The notes beneath the pieces were generated by a model, which did no database searches, was not told the origin of the DNA, and saw only the letters and a list, made by a program, of their open reading frames with translations. A program made the translations under genes and the position numbers. A stretch of 64,000 nt of DNA, taken from the NCBI GenBank assembly GCA_017307505.1, contig JAFKEE010000016.1, positions 186,001 through 250,000 of the forward strand, written 5' to 3'. The stretch is from Acidobacteriota bacterium (GTDB lineage: Bacteria > Acidobacteriota > Terriglobia > Bryobacterales > Bryobacteraceae). Shown in pieces: positions 1 through 10,837 of this stretch; the stretch's first letter is position 1; each line of letters starts with the position of its first letter.

Positions 1-1077
1 GAGCAGGGGCTGCCGCAACATGCGGTTCTCCTGGCGGGCGGCGACGGCGGTCATGGAGCCTTGCCACTCCGGAAAGGTCACCGCGATCTCCGTGGCGCCT
101 TCCGGCTTACGGGCCTCAAAGCGGCGGGTACCGGCCCCGGTCCAGCGGAGGGCGGAGTCGAGGGCAACGATGCCCAGGGCTCCATAGTTCTCGGCGCCCT
201 GGTAGTAGACCATGTGGCCGCCCGGCAGAGTGGGCCAGTTGCGCGGACCGACGTCGCGCGGCAGGGGTTCCTCTTCGCCGGGTCCGCCAGGAAACTCGTA
301 TTCCGAACCGTCTTTGCAGCGATCGAAGGGCACGTAGGGGCTGGCCGAGATGGCGGCGAACCGGAAGCCGCGCGAGGCTTTCCAGCGGAACCAGGCATTG
401 CCGGAGGTCCAGGTGATCTCCCAGCTTTCGTTGGCGCGGGTCAGCTTGAGGCGGCCGCGGAGCGGGCCGGTTTCCAAAAGCTCCACGGCGGTGAAGCCGC
501 CTTGCCCGCCGAGGGTAGTCCAGCCGGTGTTCTGGCCGCTCACCCCGGTGACGGGCGCGGGCGAGAAGCGTTCGGCCTCGGGCGTGGTTTCGTGAACGTC
601 GCCTTTCAGCGCCTCGCCTCCTTCCGGCGTGGTCTCGACGAGATTCAGGGACTTCTGCGGACCGGTCCGCAGGGTGTAGGCCTCGACGATGGCTGCTGCC
701 TTGAGGTCGATGACGGCGCGGAAGAAGGCATTGCCGAACTCGACGCGGTTCAGGCCCAGCCGGCGCAGGAGGATCGGATTCACGAACGGGGTGGAGGCTT
801 TCGTGTCGCAGCAGGACACGTTGTAGACCGGCAATTCACCCGGAATTAGCGAAGCGGGAAAGAGCAACTGTCCGGCGCTGACCTGCCAGGGGAGTTCCTT
901 GCCGTCTGGATTGGTAATGGTGAAGCCTGTGGCGTGTCCGCCCAGTTTGGCGAGCGGCACCGCCACTGCTTCGTTGGTCCGGCGGTAGAGCCCGGTGGGC
1001 TCCTCCACCCGCACAGTCCAGACTTGCGCGGCCTGCGAAACACCGGCCAGCAGCAGCAAGAGACTACCGAACCGCAT
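1..1077 (-). CDS. secreted protein of unknown function (3' end outside window)
   Basis: The reading frame begins with ATG at 1077 and stays open to base 1, so at least 359 residues are present and the C-terminus lies outside the window. The first residues (MRFGSLLLLLAGVSQAAQ) form a typical Sec signal peptide ending near Ala-17. The mature part is beta-rich with many Gly, Thr and Trp and a double-Cys (VSCCD) near residue 90. I recognise no family. Its start lies 5 bases after the stop of the upstream secreted propeller-type gene, so the two are almost certainly one transcript and may act together outside the cytoplasm. An open frame on the opposite strand over this gene is a composition shadow. 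Confidence 0.75.
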   Translation of the reverse strand, partial: MRFGSLLLLLAGVSQAAQVWTVRVEEPTGLYRRTNEAVAVPLAKLGGHATGFTITNPDGKELPWQVSAGQLLFPASLIPGELPVYNVSCCDTKASTPFVNPILLRRLGLNRVEFGNAFFRAVIDLKAAAIVEAYTLRTGPQKSLNLVETTPEGGEALKGDVHETTPEAERFSPAPVTGVSGQNTGWTTLGGQGGFTAVELLETGPLRGRLKLTRANESWEITWTSGNAWFRWKASRGFRFAAISASPYVPFDRCKDGSEYEFPGGPGEEEPLPRDVGPRNWPTLPGGHMVYYQGAENYGALGIVALDSALRWTGAGTRRFEARKPEGATEIAVTFPEWQGSMTAVAARQENRMLRQPLL

Positions 1078-1082
1078 GGCGT

Positions 1083-2669
1083 TTACTCCCCGGCGAACAA
1101 CTTCTGATAACGGCCAAACCAGTAAGGCAGCAGGAACGCGGCGCCGTCATCCTCGCCGCGGCCTTCGCCGTTGGAATCGATGACGAAGGGATTCGCATTC
1201 CACTTCATCACGGGGCGCTCGTCCGGCGGCAGCAGGGTCGCGGCCTCCGGCTTCTGGAACCGGTCTTTCGTGCCGCTCATGACGACGTCGGCCCGGTGTG
1301 AGTTCTTCACGGACCAGGTGATGAGGTCGATGGGCTGGCGATACAGCGTGCGCACGGCGCCGTGCAGATCGACAGTCCCCTGGGGGCGGCCCATCAGGTA
1401 GATGAGGGTCCAGAGGGGATTGTCCTCGCGCTGGATGTTGGCCCACCACTGGTCGAGGGCCGGGCGGTAGTACTTGTCGAGCAGGGCCGCGTCCGTCTCA
1501 TAGAGGAACAGGCAATAGAACGGCAGCATCGCCAGCTCCTCGTCGGAGTAGTTGATCTCCTCGTGGAGTTCGCGGTAGCGGGCCGTCTGTTCGGCGTACT
1601 TCAGGTCGATGGCCGCTTTGCGGTATTCGCGCTCATACTTCGCGTCTCCGGTAATGTGGGCCGCGGTTTTGAGGAAGCTGAGCAGTTCCAGGCTGTTGAG
1701 GGCCGAGTCGCCGGGCGCTTCGTCGAAGTATTTGCGGGACCACCGGCCCCAGCGTGTCGGTTTGCCGTCGAGGTCGATGAGATAGTAACCGTTCGCCAGG
1801 ATGTGGTCCATGATGCGGCGGGTGGTGGCCACGATGCGCTTCTTCAGGACAGGGTCTGGCAGGAGGTCGTAGGCGATGGCGTAGGCGTACATGTGGCCGA
1901 CGATCTCGTCCGAACTGGTGTCGCCTTTCCAGTAGTACTTCCCATCGTCCGTCCAGTGCCATTCGCCGTCGGTGGGCATGGGCTCGCCCTTCTCAATATA
2001 GGAGCGTGCCGGGAAACCGCGGGATCCTGCCACCTGCTCCAGGAACAGCATGGCTTCGATGGCCTTCTTCGCGCGCGCCTGGGCTTCCGGCGAACGGGTG
2101 ACCGCGAAGCGGTAGCACTCGGCCGCGGCGTAGATCCCGGTCCACAGGCCATCGTTATCGTCGTCGCGCGTCCGGGTGCTTCTGAGGTCGCCGGGCACCG
2201 TGAGGCGGGAGGGCGAGACCAGGCCGTGGCGGTCGTGGCGCAGGCGGATGCGTTCTTCGAAGAGGGCCGCCTTCTGGAGGAGTGTCATCCGGCGGAGTTC
2301 GATGTGGGCAAGGCCGGCCGGCGTGCGGACCCAGACACCGCCCTGGGGGTCGGCGACGACGCGCTCGATCGTGTCGGAGGGGAGGTAACGCTGGCCGGCA
2401 AAGTACTGATAGCGGTCGCGTGGCCCGGCGGCAGCTTCCCAGCGGATGAGGCCTTGTGCGGTTCCGTACCAGACTGCTCCGTCGGTGGCGGTGGCGAGGT
2501 CGGTCACCCCGTCAATGGGGGCTTTCAAGGCCGGAGTCTTCAAGGCAGCGGGCGCTTCGGCGGCCGCGGCGGGATAGAAGGTCCGCAGCTTCTGGGGAGT
2601 GGGCGTTAGCCTGACGGGCTCGGCGCTCCAGAGCATACCGGCGCTCAAGACAATCAACATGAACCGCAT
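1083..2669 (-). CDS. secreted protein with beta-propeller-like repeats and an alpha-helical domain
   Basis: A 528-residue protein. I chose the ATG at 2669 because a GGGAGG ribosome site lies just upstream and a signal peptide (MRFMLIVLSAGMLWSA) follows directly. Residues about 50-110 contain two repeats of the two-component-regulator propeller type (GAVWYGTAQGLIRW and GGVWVRTPAGLAHI). The remainder, rich in Trp, Tyr and paired acidic/aromatic residues, resembles an alpha/alpha-barrel of glycan-active proteins, but no catalytic signature can be assigned. It is first in a two-gene operon with the secreted protein that follows. A role in polysaccharide binding or degradation is only a guess from the fold resemblance. 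Confidence 0.75.
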   Translation of the reverse strand: MRFMLIVLSAGMLWSAEPVRLTPTPQKLRTFYPAAAAEAPAALKTPALKAPIDGVTDLATATDGAVWYGTAQGLIRWEAAAGPRDRYQYFAGQRYLPSDTIERVVADPQGGVWVRTPAGLAHIELRRMTLLQKAALFEERIRLRHDRHGLVSPSRLTVPGDLRSTRTRDDDNDGLWTGIYAAAECYRFAVTRSPEAQARAKKAIEAMLFLEQVAGSRGFPARSYIEKGEPMPTDGEWHWTDDGKYYWKGDTSSDEIVGHMYAYAIAYDLLPDPVLKKRIVATTRRIMDHILANGYYLIDLDGKPTRWGRWSRKYFDEAPGDSALNSLELLSFLKTAAHITGDAKYEREYRKAAIDLKYAEQTARYRELHEEINYSDEELAMLPFYCLFLYETDAALLDKYYRPALDQWWANIQREDNPLWTLIYLMGRPQGTVDLHGAVRTLYRQPIDLITWSVKNSHRADVVMSGTKDRFQKPEAATLLPPDERPVMKWNANPFVIDSNGEGRGEDDGAAFLLPYWFGRYQKLFAGE

Positions 2670-2841
2670 GCAACCCTCCCGTCGGGGCACGAATCTGGTG
2701 GACAATATTCAGGCTGGAGCGACCGTAAGAGAGACGGACCCAGACCTTCGCACAATCGGATTGTTGGATCCGGAAAGGCGGCTCCGCCCATTGCTACACA
2801 GCTCAATATATCGTAAGCTTGTTGAAAAAGTGAAATAGTGA

Positions 2842-2870
2842 TTCAACTTTTTTGCAGAGTGTTCAATAAT
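2842..2870 (+). promoter_or_regulatory. candidate sigma-70 promoter of the DegT-type aminotransferase gene
   Basis: TTCAAC (2842-2847), a 17-base spacer and AATAAT (2865-2870) lie in a strikingly AT-rich stretch. Transcription would begin near 2877, leaving a 20-base leader that carries AGAAGGAAG in front of the ATG at 2897. The -10 matches 5 of 6 bases and the -35 only 3 of 6. Confidence 0.4.
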
Positions 2871-2896
2871 GCTCTGAGCAGTAGAAGGAAGTTCCC

Positions 2897-4216
2897 ATGA
2901 GCCAACTTGCCATCCTTGGCGGCGAGCCGGTGCGCCGCAGACCCTTTGCGCCATGGCCGCAATATCAGCCCTCAGACCTTGCTCGCATTGTGCGAACGGT
3001 CGAGAGCCGCCATTGGGGTGGCTATCCGCTGCCCACGGCGCTGGCCTCCGGTTTCTGTAAGGACTTTGCGGCTATGCACGGCGCCGAGTATGCGCTGCCG
3101 GTGGCGAACGGCACGGTTTCGCTGTCCATCGCGCTGCAGGCGGCGGGCGTCGGCTTCGGGGATGAGGTCATCGTGCCAGCCTACACCTGGGACGGGACGG
3201 CGACAGCGGTGCTGGCGATGGGCGCTGTGCCGGTTTTTGCCGACATCGATCCGGACACTTATTGCCTGTGCGTGGAATCGGTTCGGCAGGCGATCACCCC
3301 GCGCACCAAGGCGATCATTCCGGTTCACCTGGCCATGCGATTCACCAATATGGAGGATCTCATGACGCTGGCAAGCTTCCACAATCTAAAAGTGATTGAG
3401 GATGCGGCCCACGCGCATGGGGGCGCCTTTCAGGGGCAGGGCGCCGGTTCGATGGGCGATATGGGTTCGTTCAGTCTGCAGGAAAGCAAGTTGATGACCG
3501 CCGGCGAGGGCGGGATGCTCACCACGAACAGCCTGGAGTATTACGAGGCCATGCAGACGGTGGTGAACTGCGGCCGGGCGAGCCTGACGGACCAGTTCGG
3601 GCAGAGGCTGCTGGGGCTGAACTACCGCATGACGGACCTGCAGATCGCGCTGCTGATCGGCCAGTTGGAGACGCTGCCGGCGCTGCGGGCCTTGCGGGCG
3701 GAACGGGCGCAGCTGCTGGGTTCGTTGCTGCAGGGCATGCCGGGCATCCGTGTTTTGCCGGAGCAACCGGGCATCACGTCGCCCACTTACTACTGCTACG
3801 TGCTGCAGTACCGGCCCGAACCGGGACAACCGGCGCCCCATCGCGACCTGTTCGTCGCGGCGCTGGAAAAAGAGGGGATCCCGTGCGACGGCCGTTTCTA
3901 TGAAGCCGTGTACAAGAGCGACCTATTCTATGCGACACCGAAGAACTGCCCGCAACTGGCCCATGAGCGGGACGTTCCGGTCGACTACGCCCAGAACCAC
4001 TGTCCGGTGTCGGAGCGCGCGGCGTACGACGAGTCGATCTGGCTTTTCCAGTTCTGTCTGATCGGAGAGGAAGAGGATGTGCGCGACGTGGCGCGCGCTA
4101 TCGGGAAGGTGGCGTCGAACCTGGAGACCCTGTCCAAGCAGGACCCGGCCCTGGCCGGCGTGAAGGCCATGGGCCGCGCGCAGCGAGCCCGGTTCGAGCG
4201 CCAGAAGAACTACTGA
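2897..4216 (+). CDS. DegT/DnrJ/EryC1/StrS family PLP-dependent aminotransferase
   Basis: A 439-residue cytoplasmic enzyme of the sugar aminotransferase family (fold type I). The pattern VIEDAAHAHGG near residue 167 supplies the Asp that contacts the pyridine nitrogen. Lys-198 in SFSLQESKLMTAGEGG is the expected PLP Schiff-base lysine. Length and motif order fit the family. Members transfer an amino group to keto-sugars for surface glycans or secondary metabolites, or act as cyclitol aminotransferases. The neighbours do not tell which, since no nucleotide-sugar genes adjoin it. AAGGAAG lies 7 bases before the ATG. The gene converges on modA. Confidence 0.9.
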   Translation: MSQLAILGGEPVRRRPFAPWPQYQPSDLARIVRTVESRHWGGYPLPTALASGFCKDFAAMHGAEYALPVANGTVSLSIALQAAGVGFGDEVIVPAYTWDGTATAVLAMGAVPVFADIDPDTYCLCVESVRQAITPRTKAIIPVHLAMRFTNMEDLMTLASFHNLKVIEDAAHAHGGAFQGQGAGSMGDMGSFSLQESKLMTAGEGGMLTTNSLEYYEAMQTVVNCGRASLTDQFGQRLLGLNYRMTDLQIALLIGQLETLPALRALRAERAQLLGSLLQGMPGIRVLPEQPGITSPTYYCYVLQYRPEPGQPAPHRDLFVAALEKEGIPCDGRFYEAVYKSDLFYATPKNCPQLAHERDVPVDYAQNHCPVSERAAYDESIWLFQFCLIGEEEDVRDVARAIGKVASNLETLSKQDPALAGVKAMGRAQRARFERQKNY

Positions 4217-4244
4217 CCGTCTGTAAGTCAGCGTCCTTCAGGCA

Positions 4245-5031
4245 TTACCTGCCATCGCCGGGCGGCTGTAGTCCGAACTTCGCCAGGATCTGCCGGCCTT
4301 CGGGGCTGGACAGAAAGTTCAGGAAGGCTTGAGCAGCCCTGGCATTCTTTGCTCCTTTGACGACACCCCCGGACTGGCGGATGGGGGTGTGGTCCTTATC
4401 AGACAAGAGGATGCCGCCCTGGTCGTGGAGGAGGGTCCACGAGGTCAGGACCGCATCCGCATTGCCGGTACGCCCAAACTCATAAGCCTGACGGACATTC
4501 TCAGACAAGACGATTCTGGACTGAAGAGTTTGCCACAGCCCTGCCTTTTGAAGGACCTCGCGGGCGGCCACGCCGTAGGGCGCATGCTGAGGGTTGGGGA
4601 GTGCGATGTGGCGGACTTCGGGCAGGGTGAGGTCCTTGAGCGTCCTGATGTGGCCCGAGTGGGACCACAGGCCGATGCGTCCGGTGGCGTAGGTACGGAC
4701 TGAGCCGGGCACTAGCAGGTCTGATTTCGCCAAATCGTGGACAAATGCTTCATTTGCAGAGAGATAGAGGTCAAAAGGAGCACCTGCGCGGATCTGACGG
4801 GCCAGGAGTCCGGAAGAACCAAACGACCAGGTAACGCGAGCGGTGGAGTGAGCGGAAAGTGCGGATTCGAGGGGAGTTAAGTCAGCAGCTGCGGCGATGG
4901 TCAGGTTCTGGGCAGCAATTGAACTTGACAGCAACACACTAAACTTACATAATACGAATAGGCGCAGTAAAGGCGAGCGGATGGACGCCAGGCGCGCCGA
5001 GAGATTTAAACCCTGGAAGGACGGGAGCGAC

Positions 5032-5033
<2 letters not shown>
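4245..5033 (-). CDS. modA: molybdate ABC transporter substrate-binding protein ModA (no modBC nearby)
   Basis: The mature protein begins near [11 protein letters not shown], the hallmark N-terminus of ModA. It continues with [10 protein letters not shown] and [11 protein letters not shown], which line the oxyanion site of this periplasmic protein family. The start is uncertain. ATG at 5033 gives 262 residues with an Arg-containing, hydrophobic signal sequence, and its first bases overlap the dnaK ATG on the other strand. A GTG at 4937 would give a very short leader. Longer versions starting up to 5087 would run into dnaK. No modB or modC permease/ATPase gene is adjacent, so partner genes must lie elsewhere or the gene is a relic. 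The stop at 4245 leaves 28 bases to the converging aminotransferase. Confidence 0.85.
4924..4944 (+). promoter_or_regulatory. candidate HspR operator (HAIR-like) over the dnaK -35
   Basis: CTTGACA, 7 bases, ACTAAAC. The known HspR site (HAIR) is CTTGAGT-N7-ACTCAAG. Ten of 14 defined positions agree and the spacer length is exact. The left half contains the -35 hexamer, so bound HspR would block RNA polymerase. hspR is the third gene of the operon, which fits autoregulation. Internal dyad symmetry is weak, so this remains a candidate. Confidence 0.5.
4925..4953 (+). promoter_or_regulatory. sigma-70 promoter of dnaK
   Basis: TTGACA (4925-4930), exactly 17 bases, then CATAAT (4948-4953). This is a near-consensus housekeeping promoter. 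Transcription would start near 4960, giving a leader of about 70 bases before the dnaK ATG. It lies inside the signal-peptide codons of the divergent modA. Confidence 0.7.
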
Positions 5034-6963
<1,930 letters not shown>

Positions 6964-6990
6964 CAGCGCTCAAGTCGGGAAGAATCGGGG

Positions 6991-7014
6991 GCCCCTCCTG
7001 TCTGGAGGGGCTTT
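6991..7014 (+). terminator. hairpin between dnaK and dnaJ (partial terminator/attenuator)
   Basis: GCCCCTCC and GGAGGGGC form a perfect 8-bp GC-rich stem around a 5-base loop, followed by only TTTCG. The short U run suggests partial read-through, which would lower dnaJ-hspR relative to dnaK. It could also be an mRNA-stability element. Confidence 0.5.
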
Positions 7015-7036
7015 CGTGAAATGAGGCGGGTGAGGA

Positions 7037-8206
7037 ATGCCTTCGACGAAAGATTACTATCAAACACTCGGAGTCAAGAGGGACGCATCGGCGGACGACA
7101 TCCGCAAGGCCTACCGGCGTCTCGCCCGCAAATACCATCCGGACCTGAACCCGGGCGACAAGGCGGCGGAAGAGCGGTTCAAGCAGGTTCAGGAGTCCTA
7201 CGACATCCTGTCCGATGCGAAGAAGCGGAAGATGTTCGACCAGTATGGGTTCTACTCGGATAACGGATTTCCGGGCGGTGGTCCGCAGCCGGGCGGGAAT
7301 GCAGGGTTCGGGTTTGGTGGGTTCGATTTCTCCGAAGCGGCCAATGCGGGCGGAGGGTCGGCCGGAGGGCCGGGCGCCGGCGGGTTTGGCGGCGGCAGCT
7401 TCTCGGATCTGTTCAGCCAGTTCTTCGGGAACAAGCGCGGCGAGCAGCAGCATGCTCCGGCGGAGAAGGGTACGGATCTCGAGTATTCGCTGAGTATCGA
7501 TTTCTGGCAGGCGATCAAGGGCACCCAGGTCCGGCTGAACATCACCAGGCTGGACCAGTGCGGCGCGTGCCACGGGACGGGCCAGGGTGGTGGGGCGTCG
7601 GTGACGTGCCCGCAGTGCCAGGGTACCGGCAACGTAAACCAGATGGCCGGGGCGATGCGGTTTTCGCTGACCTGCCCGCAGTGCCAGGGTACGGGCCGAT
7701 TGCGGAATGCCTGCCCCGTGTGTCACGGCGAGGGGCGATCGCAGAAGATTGAGGCGGTGGAAGTAAGGATTCCGCCCGGTGCGGCCACGGGCTCGCGGTT
7801 GCGGGTGGGTGGAAAGGGCAATTCGGGCACGATGGGTGCGCCCGCAGGCGACCTATATATAACGGTACGGGTTGAGCCGCATCCGGTCTTCAGCCGAGAA
7901 GGCGACGATGTCTCGATTGTGCTGCCGGTGACGGTATCGGAAGCGGGCCTGGGCGCGAAGATCGAGGTGCCCACCGTGGATGGGCGAGCCCTGCTCAAGA
8001 TCCCGCAAGGCACCCAGAACGGACAGAAATTCCGTTTGCGCGAGAAGGGTGTTTACAATGCAAGGAAGAACTCGCGCGGTGATCAGATTGTGGAGATTTC
8101 CATCCAGGCGCCGGACATTCGGGACGAACGGACGCGCGAGTTGTTGAAGGAGCTTTCCAGGCTGGACCCGCGGGACCCGCGGTCGGACCTGTGGTCGAAG
8201 GTGTGA
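7037..8206 (+). CDS. dnaJ: chaperone protein DnaJ (Hsp40, type I)
   Basis: A 389-residue co-chaperone that stimulates the DnaK ATPase and delivers substrates. Residues 5-70 are a J domain with the essential HPD at 34-36. A long Gly/Phe-rich stretch follows (about 75-130). Next come four zinc-binding repeats: [24 protein letters not shown] and CPVCHGEG. The C-terminal beta-sandwich substrate domain begins at [14 protein letters not shown]. All type I parts are present. The gene is 73 bases after dnaK, separated by a hairpin, and is followed 4 bases later by hspR. Confidence 0.98.
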   Translation: MPSTKDYYQTLGVKRDASADDIRKAYRRLARKYHPDLNPGDKAAEERFKQVQESYDILSDAKKRKMFDQYGFYSDNGFPGGGPQPGGNAGFGFGGFDFSEAANAGGGSAGGPGAGGFGGGSFSDLFSQFFGNKRGEQQHAPAEKGTDLEYSLSIDFWQAIKGTQVRLNITRLDQCGACHGTGQGGGASVTCPQCQGTGNVNQMAGAMRFSLTCPQCQGTGRLRNACPVCHGEGRSQKIEAVEVRIPPGAATGSRLRVGGKGNSGTMGAPAGDLYITVRVEPHPVFSREGDDVSIVLPVTVSEAGLGAKIEVPTVDGRALLKIPQGTQNGQKFRLREKGVYNARKNSRGDQIVEISIQAPDIRDERTRELLKELSRLDPRDPRSDLWSKV

Positions 8207-8210
8207 GACA

Positions 8211-8621
8211 GTGCCGAAGCAACGATCCAAAGCCGCTTACATGATCTCTGCCGTCGCCGACAAGTACGGCGTGCATCCCCAGACTCTGCGGATGTATGAA
8301 AGGGAAGGTCTGCTGAAACCGTCGCGTTCCGATGGGAACACACGGCTCTACACGGACGAAGACCTGGTGCGGCTGGAAGTGATTCTGGAGCTGACCCGGG
8401 AACTGGGTGTAAACCTGGCGGGTGTCGAGATCATTCTGAACATGCGCGAGAAAATGTCTGCGATGCAGACACAGATCGAGCAGTTCGTGGCCTCTCTGAA
8501 CGTGGAGCTGACGCGGAATCTGCGGCCGGTGGAGCCCGAACAGAAGAACATGCTGATGCGGATTGTGCGAGTGGAGCCTGCCCCACCCGCACCCGCGAAG
8601 AAACGAACCCGTGGCGCTTAG
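8211..8621 (+). CDS. hspR: MerR-family heat-shock repressor HspR
   Basis: A 136-residue DNA-binding protein. The N-terminal winged helix-turn-helix reads YMISAVADKYGVHPQTLRMYEREGL and GNTRLYTDEDLVRLE. It is followed by ELTRELGVNLAGVEIIL, the combination typical of HspR rather than of other MerR proteins. HspR, often with DnaK as co-repressor, represses chaperone operons at HAIR sites. I chose GTG at 8211, 4 bases after dnaJ, since AAGGTG precedes it. An ATG ten codons later would cut into the helix-turn-helix. The C-terminal tail is Lys/Pro/Ala-rich. Its stop overlaps that of the converging lipoprotein gene. Confidence 0.92.
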   Translation: MPKQRSKAAYMISAVADKYGVHPQTLRMYEREGLLKPSRSDGNTRLYTDEDLVRLEVILELTRELGVNLAGVEIILNMREKMSAMQTQIEQFVASLNVELTRNLRPVEPEQKNMLMRIVRVEPAPPAPAKKRTRGA

Positions 8622-9259
8622 CGCAGTTTCTTGACGAACTCGCCGGTGCCGGCGTCGATCAGGACCGAAAACAGGCTCTGCGAGACGGAGGCGCCGAAGA
8701 CCACGCGCCAGTAGGGTTTGGGATTCGTGCCGGTCCAGTCGAGGATGTACTGGACGGGGATGTCTTTGTTGTCGGCCAGAGCCTTCGTCATGGCCTTATC
8801 CTTGGCAATCTCTTTCAAAGCGGTTTCGAGCGCGGCGGTCGTGTCCACGTGCACATCCTGGATCGGGATAGGGTGGACGAGGGGGCTGGGGGTATAGGGC
8901 GCTTCCGATCCGGCGCGGGGTCCTTTGATCACACCACCATCTGAATCGGCTACGGCGAAGGAGTAGTCGCGTTTGATCTTCTTGGACGGGGATACAAAGG
9001 TAGCGCGCCAGACGCCATACTTGCCGGGCTGAGCTTTGGCCTCAGGGATGTCGCCGTTTTCCAGCTTGAGGATCATGGCATCGGGGGCCCAGGGGCGGGC
9101 GATCTGGAACATCTGGAAGAGACCGGACTGGCCGGAAACCGGCTCGATGGGCTTCTTGGCGACCTCGGCCTTCTTGGCCGGCGGGGCGGATTCCGAACAG
9201 CCCGTGAGGGCCAGGGCCAGGAGCCCGAGGGTTGAAATGGAGAAAAAGGTGCGATTCAT
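8618..9259 (-). CDS. lipoprotein of unknown function
   Basis: A 213-residue protein. The ATG at 9259 starts a lipoprotein signal (MNRTFFSISTLGLLALALTGC) with the lipobox LALTGC, so it should be lipid-anchored after export. A Lys/Ala/Pro linker follows. The mature part has one likely domain containing YGVWRATFVSPSKKIKRDYSF and a PepSY-like C-terminal half (YWRVVFGASVSQSLFSVLIDAGTG). No enzyme motif is visible. It stands alone, convergent with hspR, and shares 4 bases with the hspR stop. Confidence 0.75.
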   Translation of the reverse strand: MNRTFFSISTLGLLALALTGCSESAPPAKKAEVAKKPIEPVSGQSGLFQMFQIARPWAPDAMILKLENGDIPEAKAQPGKYGVWRATFVSPSKKIKRDYSFAVADSDGGVIKGPRAGSEAPYTPSPLVHPIPIQDVHVDTTAALETALKEIAKDKAMTKALADNKDIPVQYILDWTGTNPKPYWRVVFGASVSQSLFSVLIDAGTGEFVKKLR

Positions 9260-9464
9260 ATAATTGCGGAGTCCCTTAATCATCATAGTTCAGTAAAGAC
9301 CAGGGGTGCGACGTCCCGGTCCGGCGGGGAGAACCGGGGCGGAGAGAAGGAGAGAATCGCCGAAGGGGAGGCGAAGAAGGGGAAACAAATCGGGGAGCGC
9401 TATCGAAGGGTTCCTGTGCCATAATACCTACACTTAGAACTCAGTTACACCAGCGGAGGGTGCC

Positions 9465-10754
9465 ATGAGTCATTTTCAACTGCTTCCGGCCGGGTGGACC
9501 AAGGCCGCAATGGTGGGTGTCCTGGCAACCTGCGGAACGTTTGGCGCGTTCGCGCAAAAGACCGGCGGTGCCGGCTCTTCCGGTGGATCCACGGGCGGTA
9601 CAACCACCACTCCCACAACTCCGACCAGACCGAGTCCGCCAACCGGCACTCCAAGCCCGACCAGCCCGACGCCGTCGATTATGGATTACCAGCGTCCGAT
9701 TTACCTGTCCGGACGGGTGATGATGGACGATGGGACCGCGCCGCCGGAGCCCGTGGTGATGATGCTGGTCTGCAACGGACAGCCGCGGCCGCAGGGCTAT
9801 TCCGATTTGAAGGGGCGGTTCAGCGTATCGCTGGGCCAGAACCAATCGATGTTCGCGGATGCGAGCCTGGGCAACCCGAACGATGCATTCGGCACCGGCA
9901 CCAGCCAAAGGAGCAATGCGCCCGGCGGTGTGAGGAACGGGATGTCCGAGCGCGAACTGATGGGCTGCGAGTTCAAGGCGGACCTGCCGGGCTTCCGGAG
10001 CGATGTCGTGCAGTTGAGCGGTCGCCGCATCCTGGACAGTCCGGAATTGGGCACTCTGGTGCTGCACCGGTTGGCGAACGTTCAAGGTTTCGTCTTCAGC
10101 GCGACCACCGGCATGGCTCCGAAGGATGCAAAGAAAGCCTACGAAAAGGGGCTGGATCTGGCAAAGAAGAAGAAGTACCCGGAAGCCGAAGCCCAACTGC
10201 AGAAGGCGGTGGAGGTCTATCCGAAGTACGCGGCGGCCTGGTTTGAGCTGGGCAACAGCCTGATGGCGCAGAAGAAGAATGAGGACGCGCAGAAGGCCTA
10301 TGAAGAGTCGGTGAAGTCGGACAGCAAGTTCGTCAAGCCGCATCTTCAATTGATGCAGCTGTCGCTTTCGAGCCGGAACTGGCAGCTGATCTCCGATCGC
10401 AGCGATACGGTGCTGAAGTTGGATCCCTATTCCTACTCGCAGGCATGGTTCATCAATGCCGCCGCCAAGTACAACCTGAAGAAGATGGATGAGGCGGAGA
10501 AGAGCGCCCGGGAAGCGGTGAAGCTGGATCCGGACCACCACAACCCGAGGTCGGCCCAGTTGCTGGGGACCATCCTGGCAGACAAGGGCGACTATCCTGG
10601 CGCGCTGGAGCAAATGAAAGGATATTTAAGCTTTGCTCCGAACGCCCCGGATGTTGAGACTGTGCGGAAGCAGGTGGCGGAGTTGGAGCGGGTGGCCGGT
10701 GTGAAGGCTACGGCGCAGGGCGCCGCGACGACACCTGCACAGAACAAACAATAA
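9465..10754 (+). CDS. secreted TPR-repeat protein with N-terminal beta-sandwich-like domain
   Basis: A 429-residue protein. GGAGG lies 6 bases before the ATG. Residues 1-30 are a signal peptide ending AFAQ. Residues 31-72 are a low-complexity Gly/Ser/Thr/Pro linker. Residues about 75-195 resemble a carboxypeptidase-regulatory/Cna-B-like sandwich (YLSGRVMMDDGTAPPEPV, GYSDLKGRFSVSLG). Residues about 205-415 hold several tetratricopeptide repeats, for example LDLAKKKKYPEAEAQLQKAVEVYPKYA cut across two helices. Such proteins are common in Acidobacteriota and are thought to be periplasmic scaffolds. No partner gene adjoins. A strong terminator follows. Confidence 0.85.
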   Translation: MSHFQLLPAGWTKAAMVGVLATCGTFGAFAQKTGGAGSSGGSTGGTTTTPTTPTRPSPPTGTPSPTSPTPSIMDYQRPIYLSGRVMMDDGTAPPEPVVMMLVCNGQPRPQGYSDLKGRFSVSLGQNQSMFADASLGNPNDAFGTGTSQRSNAPGGVRNGMSERELMGCEFKADLPGFRSDVVQLSGRRILDSPELGTLVLHRLANVQGFVFSATTGMAPKDAKKAYEKGLDLAKKKKYPEAEAQLQKAVEVYPKYAAAWFELGNSLMAQKKNEDAQKAYEESVKSDSKFVKPHLQLMQLSLSSRNWQLISDRSDTVLKLDPYSYSQAWFINAAAKYNLKKMDEAEKSAREAVKLDPDHHNPRSAQLLGTILADKGDYPGALEQMKGYLSFAPNAPDVETVRKQVAELERVAGVKATAQGAATTPAQNKQ

Positions 10755-10778
10755 ACAACCGGTTTAGGCTGGTAACGA

Positions 10779-10815
10779 AGAGCGTCCGAGCCGTGAGGCA
10801 GGGCGCTCTTTTTGT
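10779..10815 (+). terminator. rho-independent terminator of the TPR gene
   Basis: AGAGCG (10779-10784) pairs with CGCTCT (10804-10809), with extra pairing inside (TCC with GGG), followed by a run of T. Confidence 0.75.
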
Positions 10816-10837
10816 TTCCAGGGTGAGGGATCCTGTT

